DNA of 64,000 nt from Candidatus Magnetomicrobium cryptolimnococcus (GTDB lineage Bacteria > Nitrospirota > Thermodesulfovibrionia > Thermodesulfovibrionales > Magnetobacteriaceae). Below, piece after piece: positions 16,386 to 24,044 of the stretch (the first letter of the stretch is position 1; every line of letters begins with the position of its first letter). Made by a program: the position numbers and the translations under genes. Location: positions 1 to 64,000 of the forward strand of contig JAGYWI010000007.1 in assembly GCA_018606805.1 (NCBI GenBank). The letters run 5' to 3'. The notes beneath the pieces were generated by a model, which saw only the letters and a list, made by a program, of their open reading frames with translations, was not told where the DNA came from and searched no databases.

Positions 16386-16946
16386 ATGGCTAAGGTTTTA
16401 GTTTTATTAGCTGAGGGGTTTGAAGAGCTTGAGGCTGTAACGGTTATTGATGTGCTAAGAAGAGCACAAATAGAGGTAGTTACAGCAGGTTTAACGGACG
16501 GTGCTATAACAAGCGCTAGACAAATAAGGATAGTTCCTGATACCACAATAGATACGGTAGATGATGAATCGTTTGATATGCTTATCCTGCCGGGAGGGAT
16601 GCCAGGAACGGAAAATCTTGCTAAGGATAATAGGGTGCGTGAGATAGTAACGAAGATGTATAATAAGGGCAAATACACAACAGCCATATGTGCAGCTCCA
16701 TATGTGCTTTCCGTTGCAGGTGTGTTAGCCCAAAAAAAAGCCACTAGCTATCCATCCTTTCAGGATAAGTTAAATGCAAGGAGTGTTATCACTGATGAAA
16801 TGGTTGTTATAGATGGTAAGGTCGTAACAAGTCAAGGACCTGCCACAGCCCTTGAGTTTAGCTACATATTAGTTGAATTACTAAAAGATAAGGAAACAGC
16901 TAACAATATAGCAAATGCAATGCTTTATAAAAGGACTAATAGTTAA
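16386..16946 (+). CDS. DJ-1/PfpI family protein
   Basis: A 186-residue single-domain DJ-1 protein. LLAEGFEELEAVTVIDVLRR carries the conserved Glu of the active site (near residue 15); LILPGGMPGTENL and the nucleophile elbow AICAAPYVL (Cys near 104) complete it. Family members act as chaperones, glyoxalases or deglycase-like stress proteins; which applies here cannot be told. The ATG follows AAGGAGGTTTATTGCT. It stands alone, ending at the terminator 16984-17010. Confidence 0.9.
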   Translation: MAKVLVLLAEGFEELEAVTVIDVLRRAQIEVVTAGLTDGAITSARQIRIVPDTTIDTVDDESFDMLILPGGMPGTENLAKDNRVREIVTKMYNKGKYTTAICAAPYVLSVAGVLAQKKATSYPSFQDKLNARSVITDEMVVIDGKVVTSQGPATALEFSYILVELLKDKETANNIANAMLYKRTNS

Positions 16947-16983
16947 ACAAATAAGGGAAATCACTGCGGCGGTGATTTGCGGT

Positions 16984-17010
16984 GGGGATGACAGTATAAT
17001 AGTCATCCCC
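16984..17010. terminator. Stem-loop terminator between convergent genes
   Basis: GGGGATGAC (16984-16992) and GTCATCCCC (17002-17010) form a perfect 9-bp stem with a 9-base loop, between the DJ-1 gene and the convergent cytochrome gene. There is no T tract on the plus strand. Confidence 0.55.
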
Positions 17011-17027
17011 AAAGTGGCATATTACAA

Positions 17028-17294
17028 TTATTTGAAGCCAAGAGCTGCGGCGGTCTTCTTTAAAACTTCTTCGTCGCCCTGCTGTGATTTCATCATAGCA
17101 TTTGGTGAGGTCATAGCTGCCTTTACGAACTCATCAGCAGTCTTAAACTTTGCTTTCATAGCTGCCTCATCAGGTGCTACCTTGCCATTATGACAAGCCT
17201 TACATTTTTCCCAATCAGCGGCTGCAAAAGAAGCTAACCCCAAAACAAATACTAAGGTTAAAATCAACGCCATTACTTTTCTCATACCTTTCAC
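17028..17294 (-). CDS. Small periplasmic monohaem cytochrome c
   Basis: An 88-residue protein: signal peptide (VMALILTLVFVLGLASFAAA), then a single haem-binding C-x-x-C-H (CKACH, residues 32-36) close to the mature N-terminus, and a Met-rich region (AMTSPNAMMK) that could supply the sixth ligand. It is a soluble electron carrier of class I type, inferred. Preceded by AAAGGAGGTGAAAGGT. Monocistronic. Confidence 0.85.
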   Translation of the reverse strand: MKGMRKVMALILTLVFVLGLASFAAADWEKCKACHNGKVAPDEAAMKAKFKTADEFVKAAMTSPNAMMKSQQGDEEVLKKTAAALGFK

Positions 17295-17456
17295 CTCCTT
17301 TTACCTGTAGATTTACTTTATATCATTAATCCATAAAAAAAACTCTACACTAATACAACCCTCACAATAACATCACTTATATCCTCAAACAAAAACGATG
17401 AAGTAGTATATATAAAACATAAAAATAATACAACAAAAAAATTTTTATCACAAACA

Positions 17457-18749
17457 TTATTTTTTATCAATCAACATAATCTGAATATCCATAACGTTTG
17501 TGCCAGTTTGACCTGTGATAAAAAGCTGCCCAATGTTAGCAAAGAAGTTGTATGAGTCATTGTTTTGCAAGAAAACTTCCGGGTTTAAACCAATAGCCAT
17601 TGCACTACTTATAGTATCATCTAAGACAAATGCCCCAGCGGCATCAGTAGCTCCGTCTATGCCATCAGTACCAGCACTTAATAGGGCAATTGCCTTTACC
17701 TGCCTGGTAGCAATGGCAAAAGATAGCGCAAGTTCCATATTCCTGCCACCCTTCCCTGCCCCTTTTACATGAACCGTGGTCTCACCAGCACAAAGAAGAC
17801 ACATATTAGACTTAGCAGTCAATGCCTTATTAGCAAGCCATATACCAACGTCCCTTGCCTCGCCACTTACACTATTTGATAAAATCTCAGCCTCGTAACC
17901 CAACTCAGTAGCCTTAGTAAAAGCGCCATTTAGGGCATCTATATTACTGCCCACTATAGTATTTGTTACATTTTGAAAGTATTTGCTATCTGCCTTTGGG
18001 GTTTCAGTGGATTGACCAGCACATCCTTTTTGTAATATCTCACGTATTTGCACTGGTACTTTTTCAATTAACTTATACTTTGTCAGTACTAAAATTGCAT
18101 CATCATATGTTGTAGTATCCGGTGCTGTAGGTCCTGAGGCAATAACATCAAGCCTATTGCCAATTACATCTGAAAGTATAAAGGACAACACCCGTGCTGG
18201 ATAAGCAATACTTGCAAGCCTGCCACCTTTTACATTTGAAAGATGCTTTCTAACAGTATTTAATTCACAAATATCAGCCCCTGCCTTCATAAGGGCATCA
18301 GTTAACCATTTTTTTTGTGAAAGCAGAACACCATCTAATGGACTAACAAAAAAAGCAGAACCACCACCAGATATTAACACAACAACTAAGGTTTGACTAT
18401 CAAGCCCCGTAAGCATATTAACAATTTGTCTTGTTGCAAAGACCCCGTTATCATCAGGAACTGGATGGGCTGCCTCGTAGACAGCGATTTTTTTAAGCCC
18501 TTCTCCTTTAAGCCCATGCTTTGTAATAATAGCGCCTGTTGTTATTTTATCAAAAAAGGCCTCCTCTACCGCTAATGCCATTGCACAGGCACCCTTACCA
18601 AATCCAATTATAATTAATTTTTTATAGCCACCCTTTTGTAGCTCATCTTCTATGATTTCTATATGATTTTTGACTACCCGATCAGGTTGCACCGCCTCTA
18701 TTGCAGCCCAATAAATATCAGTTAATATAGATTTTGTACCTATAAACAT
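17457..18749 (-). CDS. Glycerate 2-kinase (MOFRL family)
   Basis: About 430 residues. N-terminal DUF4147 part (IIIGFGKGACAMALAVEEAF, HPVPDDNGV, VLISGGGSAFF, LNTVRKHLSNVKGGRLA, SDVIGN, IASGPTAPD) and C-terminal MOFRL domain (LLCAGETTVHV, GKGGRNMELAL, LSAGTDGIDGATDAAGAF). It phosphorylates D-glycerate to 2-phosphoglycerate. A longer frame begins at 18800 but would overlap DoxX by 44 bp; I prefer the ATG at 18749, 8 bp after the DoxX stop, giving the normal family N-terminus. With serA and the aminotransferase at 61-64 kb it suggests glycerate/serine metabolism, though these are far apart. Confidence 0.88.
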   Translation of the reverse strand: MFIGTKSILTDIYWAAIEAVQPDRVVKNHIEIIEDELQKGGYKKLIIIGFGKGACAMALAVEEAFFDKITTGAIITKHGLKGEGLKKIAVYEAAHPVPDDNGVFATRQIVNMLTGLDSQTLVVVLISGGGSAFFVSPLDGVLLSQKKWLTDALMKAGADICELNTVRKHLSNVKGGRLASIAYPARVLSFILSDVIGNRLDVIASGPTAPDTTTYDDAILVLTKYKLIEKVPVQIREILQKGCAGQSTETPKADSKYFQNVTNTIVGSNIDALNGAFTKATELGYEAEILSNSVSGEARDVGIWLANKALTAKSNMCLLCAGETTVHVKGAGKGGRNMELALSFAIATRQVKAIALLSAGTDGIDGATDAAGAFVLDDTISSAMAIGLNPEVFLQNNDSYNFFANIGQLFITGQTGTNVMDIQIMLIDKK

Positions 18750-18756
18750 AATGTGC

Positions 18757-19206
18757 CTATTTAGCAAAAAACCTTTTTTTCTGCTTAGAAATAGCCACAT
18801 CTATAGAAAGCGACCCAGCCCCACCAATAAGCAAAGCCAGCGCCATTGCTACAACCAAGATATGATACTCATAGCCTTCCCCTGATTGATTTTTAGTCCA
18901 GTTCATAAAAAACCCATGCTGCATATGATTAAAATATGCACAAGAAGCAATAACAACACCTATAAGTAATGCACAATATCTTGTGGCAAACCCCACAAAC
19001 ATTAAAATTGGACATATAAACTCAGTGATTATTACTAAAAAAGGCACTAACACAATAAAACCACTGGCTGTAAACTTATCAATAGTAGCACCAATACCAG
19101 TGTTAAATACCATGTTTACCCCATGAATAAAGATAACAACACCCAACGCCAGCCTTATAATCATTAAGGGAATGCTTCTTTGGGTTTTCAGACTGGCTCT
19201 AAACAT
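18757..19206 (-). CDS. DoxX family membrane protein
   Basis: A 149-residue protein with four predicted membrane helices (LALGVVIFIHGVNM; FIVLVPFLVIITEFICPILM; YCALLIGVVIASCAYF; YHILVVAMALALLIGGAGSL) and the DoxX features RLALGVVFxxHG and GGAGxxSID. DoxX proteins are subunits or relatives of quinone oxidoreductases, but most are uncharacterised. First gene of a pair with glycerate kinase; ATG preceded by TAGGAGGAAGG. Confidence 0.85.
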   Translation of the reverse strand: MFRASLKTQRSIPLMIIRLALGVVIFIHGVNMVFNTGIGATIDKFTASGFIVLVPFLVIITEFICPILMFVGFATRYCALLIGVVIASCAYFNHMQHGFFMNWTKNQSGEGYEYHILVVAMALALLIGGAGSLSIDVAISKQKKRFFAK

Positions 19207-19447
19207 TATACCTTCCTCCTATTTGCACATACATTAACAACAGCTATATATTAAAAGAAAAAAACAGCTAATCTCAAGAGTTATAGTAAAATAAAAACGG
19301 TTTGCCAAAAGATAACAGGTAAAGTAAAGAGCCCCAGATAGGTAGGCCAAATGGATAAGTCCCAGAGAGCCGCGCCTACACATCTTTAACGGCAGCGCCT
19401 TTATTCTTTTTTTATTCATCTAAGGGAAAAAACTTAATCATCGAGTA

Positions 19448-20056
19448 TTATAAACCTTTTAAATAACTCCGTCTTTCACGAAATGCCAAAAATATTGCCT
19501 GTAATATATTAGTTTTGGTTAAAGCCTCATTACTTTTCACCTCTATATGGTTAACTTCATACATTGTTTTAAGTTCATCCTCAGAATATTTTTCAAGTTC
19601 ATTCTCTACTTCTTTCTCATTATTACTCCAGCGTTGAGCTAGCTCATCAAATTGTTGTTTTAATCGTTTTGCTTCATCTTCAGCTATATTTATAGGTTTT
19701 TCTTTTTCTAAAGCTTCTAAAATAGAAGTAATCATTACAGATTTGATTGCTTTTGCTTTTATACTTATGTTACCTTCTTTACATATTTTTTTTAAGTCAT
19801 CATTTTTTAATTTCTTATCATTTAATATGCTCTGTACATTTTCACCATTGTTAAAACGAGTTTGTAATTCACGATAGGTAATGGGTGGGGTTGTCTCTTC
19901 CTTTTTTTCAGATAATTTTTCTATTTTTGCTTCTATATTAGAGAATCTATCTTCTATTTTTTTATCTAGACTGCTTACTGTATTAATTAATTGGTCAAAT
20001 TTATTGTTTAATGTATTGACAATATTTTTTAATATTTCTTTAATTTCATCTAACAT
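19448..20056 (-). CDS. Coiled-coil protein coupled to ParA-like ATPase
   Basis: About 202 residues, unrecognised. Residues 1-55 form a predicted coiled coil (LDEIKEILKNIVNTLNNKF, LDKKIEDRFSNIEAKIEKL); the rest is charged and helical, with two similar short helical units (DDLKKICKEGNISIKAKAI and DELKTMYEVNHIEVKSNEA), each followed by a K.....ILxA/ILEA helix, reminiscent of SAP-like or similar DNA-binding helix pairs. I start it at 20056, where ATG overlaps the parA stop (TGATG) and GGAGGAG within parA is a good ribosome site. It may be the ParB/adaptor partner of the ATPase; this is inferred from coupling only. Confidence 0.7.
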   Translation of the reverse strand: MLDEIKEILKNIVNTLNNKFDQLINTVSSLDKKIEDRFSNIEAKIEKLSEKKEETTPPITYRELQTRFNNGENVQSILNDKKLKNDDLKKICKEGNISIKAKAIKSVMITSILEALEKEKPINIAEDEAKRLKQQFDELAQRWSNNEKEVENELEKYSEDELKTMYEVNHIEVKSNEALTKTNILQAIFLAFRERRSYLKGL

Positions 20057-20970
20057 CAAATAAACTCCTCCATATTTTTCCATATATTATGTAAATCATT
20101 ATTAATGTAGCTTGGTAATCCTTCTTTAAAAACTCTTTTTATAGCAACAGTCTCAGGTATATATTTATCTATAAAAAGAGCTCTATGTTTATATGTTTCA
20201 GAAAATCTTTTAACAACAATCTTAGCAGCATCAGAAAATCTTTCTGTTTCTTTAGTATATGTACCAATTTTATTGGAAGGTTGCGCTTTGTTCATTAAAA
20301 CAAAAATAGTTGGCAATATTGTTTTATCTATCAATATATTAAGTTTTAATTCTGTTAGCAGAAATCTTAAACCAGCTACTGCAAAGCCATCTGGATTAAT
20401 TGGTATTATTATAACATCTGCGCAGTGTAAAATAGAGACCATTATTGGTCCGCCAGCTGGCGGACAATCAAATATAACATACCTATATGGATTACCTTTT
20501 TTATACTGTTGTACTTTCATCAATACTTGTTCCATAAATTTTTCTATTGGTCTCATAATTTTTCCATTGTTTCTTTTTGTAAATGGTCTAACACTATCTG
20601 AAAATAACTCGTTTACTGCTGGTATAAAATGAATATTATCTGATAAATTTTGATAAATGAAATGTTCATCAACATTGAATTTAGAGAAAGTAATATCACT
20701 GTTTACAAACCCATTAAAAATATGACTAAGAGTTTTTTCCTTTTCAGCACTCGCATTTGACCATCTGTTAAAATCATTATCAATCTCTCCATTATATAAT
20801 GTTAATGCTTGCGTAAGGGACATTTGTGCATCTGCATCTATTAGCAATACACTATAAACCTCAGATATTATTTTCCCTAATAACCACGTCAACGTAGTTT
20901 TCCCTACTCCTCCTTTAAAATTGATTACTGCTATTTTTTTCATTTCATCCATCTTTATAATGTTCCTCAT
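20056..20970 (-). CDS. ParA/Soj-family (CbiA-type) P-loop ATPase
   Basis: About 304 residues. The deviant Walker A KGGVGKTTL lies near residue 20, the A' region LLIDADAQMSLTQ near 45, and Walker B YVIFDCPPAGG near 170, followed by the NPDGFAVAGLRFL segment. This is a cargo-positioning or partitioning ATPase. The start may instead be Met7 or Met10 (MKKIAVINFKGG), since no clear ribosome site precedes the first ATG. The downstream gene overlaps by one base. No ParB with a classical HTH is present, and the pair is AT-rich and flanked by repeats, suggesting an acquired module rather than the chromosomal parAB. Confidence 0.85.
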   Translation of the reverse strand: MRNIIKMDEMKKIAVINFKGGVGKTTLTWLLGKIISEVYSVLLIDADAQMSLTQALTLYNGEIDNDFNRWSNASAEKEKTLSHIFNGFVNSDITFSKFNVDEHFIYQNLSDNIHFIPAVNELFSDSVRPFTKRNNGKIMRPIEKFMEQVLMKVQQYKKGNPYRYVIFDCPPAGGPIMVSILHCADVIIIPINPDGFAVAGLRFLLTELKLNILIDKTILPTIFVLMNKAQPSNKIGTYTKETERFSDAAKIVVKRFSETYKHRALFIDKYIPETVAIKRVFKEGLPSYINNDLHNIWKNMEEFI

Positions 20971-21372
20971 GTATAATACTTGTAATTATCTTCTTTGTAC
21001 TACTTTCCACACCATTTCATATTTGAACGCCAACTTTTAATTGCGACACCGCCTCATTGCGAGGAGCGTAAGCAACAAGGCAAGCCCGTCTTTTATAGAG
21101 CGTTCGATTTAATAGGTAACAAAAATTAATGGCTTACCCATAGGTTCGCCCCTACAAAAAGACGGGTATCGTAGGGGGCAGACCTTTCGAGTGTCTGCCC
21201 TATTTTATTATCTACACTTTGTGTCCTTATCAAGTCGAAATGTGCTATAACAGAGAGATTGCAGGGAGGTGCGCCTCCGCACCTTCGCTACGCTCGCAAT
21301 GACAGACGTGTATAGATATTATGACCACTACCCATTCATGACTACCTTTTACATATAGGCACAACAACTTTA
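20971..21372. repeat. Intergenic repeat block with outer CATTGCGAG ends
   Basis: CATTGCGAGGAGCG (from 21055) and CTCGCAATG (21293-21301) are inverted ends around the MITE-like element 21094-21249 and a GGTGCGCCTCCGCACC hairpin (21269-21284). This is the third example in the window of the small element nested in a longer inverted-repeat unit. The left 85 bp hold the upstream region of the ParA gene. Confidence 0.55.
21094..21249 (-). mobile_element. MITE-like element, copy 3 (inverted)
   Basis: Reverse orientation: its right end CAAGTCGAAATGTGCTATA (to 21249) is the complement of the left end of copies 1 and 2, including the adjoining GTGTCCTTAT. The core (GGGGCAGACCTTTCGAGTGT and TAGGTTCGCCCCTAC) is also inverted. 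The other end (TATAGAGCGTTCGATTTAAT) is slightly decayed. Confidence 0.7.
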
Positions 21373-23466
21373 TTAATCCTCTTCGTCTTTCCTTGCTCGT
21401 TCTTCTATTATTTTTTGTGCACTATGCGCTGGCACTTCCTCATAATGCGCAAATTCCATTGTATAAATACCACGCCCTGATGTAATACTTTGGAGCTGGT
21501 TAGCATAAGTTAACATCTCTGCCATAGGAACAAGGGCTATTATCTTTTGATTAGAAATACCTTGCGTGTCCATCCCCTGCACCTTACCGCGTTTTGAGTT
21601 AAGGTCCCCAATGACTGCACCAAGAAACTCCTCCGGAATAACCACCTCCACCTTCATAATAGGCTCTAGTAACACCGGATGAGCACTAAGGGCAGCCTTC
21701 TTGATTGCCATAGAACCAGCTATCTTAAAAGCCATTTCTGAGGAATCCACCGCATGATACGACCCATCAAATATAATTGCCTTAATGTCAACCACCGGAT
21801 AACCAGCAAGAATACCGCTTTTCATTTTTTCAACAATCCCCTTCTCAACAGCAGGAATGTACTGTCTTGGCACAGCCCCACCAACTATCTTATCAACAAA
21901 TTCAAAGCCACCACCCCTTGGAAGCGGCTCTATCTCTATCCAGCAATCCCCATACTGCCCACGTCCACCGGATTGTTTTTTGTATTTTCCCTGCGCCTTA
22001 ACCGCCTTTTTAATGGTTTCCCTATATGGAATCTTTGGTGTCTTCATCTCCACGTCTACACCAAACTTTCTCTTTAGCTTGCCTACAGCCACCTCTATGT
22101 GTACCTGCCCCATACCAGATATAATCATCTCACCAGTTTCCTCATCTCTGTGGTAGTTAAGCATAGGGTCTTCTTCTAAGATTCTTTGTAAACCATTACT
22201 AACCTTATCCTCATCCCCTTTGCTCTTTGGCTCTATAGCATAGGAGATGATAGGCTCCGTAAATTTGACAGCATCAAAGACAACAGGGACTGTATCACTA
22301 CTAATAGTGTTACCTGTAGCAGTTTCTTTTAATTTAGCAACAACACCAATTTCCCCAGGACCAATAGTGCCCACCGGCACTTGCTTTTTGCCAACTAAGT
22401 GGAATATCTGTCCAACCCTTTCCTTAACCCCCAACGAGGCATTATATATCGTACTATCTGGCTTTATCGAGCCCGAATACACCCTAAAGAGCGTCAACCG
22501 GCCAGCATACGGGTCTGCTATTGTCTTAAACACATAGGCAGAGGTTTTTTCATTAATAGATGGTTTTAACATAATTTCACTGCCATTTGCTGGATTCTTA
22601 CCCTTTATTGGTTTTACAGCAGCACTATCCACAGGCGACGGTAAACAAAGGATAATGCTATCAATAAGCTGCTTAACCCCAAAATTATCAGAAGCAACCC
22701 CACAGACAACAGGCACAAATTTTCTTGATATAGTACAGTCCCTTATACCCTTTATAATTTCCTCTTGTGTGAGCTCTTCACCTTCGAGGTACTTCTCTAT
22801 AAGTGTATCATCAGCTTCTGCTACACTTTCAACAAGTTTTCTCCTACAATCCTCCACTTGGTCTGCCACATCTGCTGGAATATCTATTGCCATATATTTT
22901 CCATCACCTAACGTTTTGTATGCCTTCATGTTCACTATATCAACAATTCCAGTCAACTCCTCTCCACTGCCTATCGGAGTATTAAGAGATACAGCCTTTA
23001 CATTAAAAGACCTCTCTACCTGCTCAACAGCAAAGAAGAAATTTGAATTTTCCTTATCCATTTCATTAATAAGAATAATCTGCGGCAACCCATATTCAAG
23101 AGTATAACCCCAAAGTTTTTCCGTTTCAGCCTTAACACCTGCAAGGGCACTTACAATGACAATAGCCCCATCCGCTACCCGCAGACACCCGCGTGCATCT
23201 TCCATGAAATTAATAAACCCGGGAGTATCTATGATATTTAAACTATATCCACCAGTTTCGCAAAAAGCCACCGACGAGGTAATGGTAATCTTTCTGTCAA
23301 TTTCCTCCGGATCAAAATCCATAACCGTATTTCCGTCTTCCACGTTGCCCATCCTAGTGATGGCACCACAGTTATACAAAATAGCCTCCGCTAAAGTTGT
23401 CTTCCCCGCTCCACTGTGGCCTATTAGAGCTATGTTTCTGAGCTTTTCTACTTCCAAGCCTGCCAT
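21373..23466 (-). CDS. fusA: Elongation factor G-like GTPase (EF-G II type)
   Basis: A 697-residue five-domain EF-G. G1 is GHSGAGKTTL (near residue 15), with RKITITSS in switch I, DTPGF (G3) and NEMDKE (G4); domains III-V follow (GMGQVHIEVAVGKL, PYRETI, and GVYTMEF-like GRGIYTMEFAHYE near 670). The P-loop GHSGAGKT instead of GHIDAGKT is typical of the second EF-G family found alongside the main one, so it may act in recycling or be an EF-G-like accessory factor rather than the main translocase. Not near rpsL/rpsG, which fits. It starts 11 bp after the RseC-like gene. Confidence 0.85.
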   Translation of the reverse strand: MAGLEVEKLRNIALIGHSGAGKTTLAEAILYNCGAITRMGNVEDGNTVMDFDPEEIDRKITITSSVAFCETGGYSLNIIDTPGFINFMEDARGCLRVADGAIVIVSALAGVKAETEKLWGYTLEYGLPQIILINEMDKENSNFFFAVEQVERSFNVKAVSLNTPIGSGEELTGIVDIVNMKAYKTLGDGKYMAIDIPADVADQVEDCRRKLVESVAEADDTLIEKYLEGEELTQEEIIKGIRDCTISRKFVPVVCGVASDNFGVKQLIDSIILCLPSPVDSAAVKPIKGKNPANGSEIMLKPSINEKTSAYVFKTIADPYAGRLTLFRVYSGSIKPDSTIYNASLGVKERVGQIFHLVGKKQVPVGTIGPGEIGVVAKLKETATGNTISSDTVPVVFDAVKFTEPIISYAIEPKSKGDEDKVSNGLQRILEEDPMLNYHRDEETGEMIISGMGQVHIEVAVGKLKRKFGVDVEMKTPKIPYRETIKKAVKAQGKYKKQSGGRGQYGDCWIEIEPLPRGGGFEFVDKIVGGAVPRQYIPAVEKGIVEKMKSGILAGYPVVDIKAIIFDGSYHAVDSSEMAFKIAGSMAIKKAALSAHPVLLEPIMKVEVVIPEEFLGAVIGDLNSKRGKVQGMDTQGISNQKIIALVPMAEMLTYANQLQSITSGRGIYTMEFAHYEEVPAHSAQKIIEERARKDEED

Positions 23467-23477
23467 ATTACCCCCTT

Positions 23478-23909
23478 TTAATTTTCATTTACTATCTCTT
23501 CAATAACGGGTTGATACCCCTTCTTCTTTTCCATCTTGTTTGATATAGCCTTGATAATTAAAAACGAAAGCGCTAAAGCACTAAAGCCCCCTACGGCTGA
23601 TAACATCTCCACATCCACATCATGTATAAACTCCGGCAAAAATACCTCGCCAAGCACCGCTCCAACAAATAACATCAACACCGGCACTCCATAAATGAGC
23701 AAAGTCCCTTTTAAATACGTGTAAGGTTTAAAAACCACCCTCACCCTCTGACCAACAATAGCCCCTACCGCATTTATACACTCTATCTCAGCCTTATCGT
23801 CAGAAACCATACAAAAACTCTCCTTACACTCCTTGCATGCACTTTTACGCTCTACAAGCACCACCGCCATTACACCATCTGTTTTTTTTACAACTCCAAG
23901 CTCTTCCAT
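23478..23909 (-). CDS. RseC/MucC-family (SoxR-reducing system) membrane protein
   Basis: A 143-residue protein: N-terminal cysteine cluster (CKECKESFC, residues 20-28), V-x-V-x-F-K-P-Y-T segment near 60, then two membrane helices (LLIYGVPVLMLFVGAVLGEVF and LSAVGGFSALALSFLIIKAI). This matches RseC, linked to Rnf/SoxR-reducing redox systems or sigma-E control in other bacteria. It lies upstream of the EF-G-like gene on the same strand. Specific role here unknown. Confidence 0.8.
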   Translation of the reverse strand: MEELGVVKKTDGVMAVVLVERKSACKECKESFCMVSDDKAEIECINAVGAIVGQRVRVVFKPYTYLKGTLLIYGVPVLMLFVGAVLGEVFLPEFIHDVDVEMLSAVGGFSALALSFLIIKAISNKMEKKKGYQPVIEEIVNEN

Positions 23910-23955
23910 AAAATAAATTTTAACACATTTTAAACAAAAAAGGAAAAAGATGCGT

Positions 23956-23991
23956 GGGGGAAAACCCTTTTGCCTAAAAGGGTTTTCCCCC
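23956..23991. repeat. Short-form hairpin repeat / probable bidirectional terminator
   Basis: GGGGGAAAACCCTTTT (23956-23971) pairs perfectly over 16 bp with AAAAGGGTTTTCCCCC (23976-23991) around a 4-base loop. It lies between the glycogen phosphorylase stop and the RseC-like gene start. It is the conserved end of the composite repeats at 8472, 26701 and 31559. Confidence 0.7.
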
Positions 23992-24044
23992 GCTCTTCTA
24001 TCTTCTAATCCTTTTTCTTTTATTTATCCTTTATCCCTACCAAA

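Noticed and set aside
19234-19419. 61-codon minus-strand ORF upstream of DoxX
   Set aside because: No ribosome site and no recognisable pattern; one hydrophobic stretch is not enough. A structured RNA here was considered (AGAGCCCC and GAGAGCCGCGCC segments), but I could not assign a known fold.
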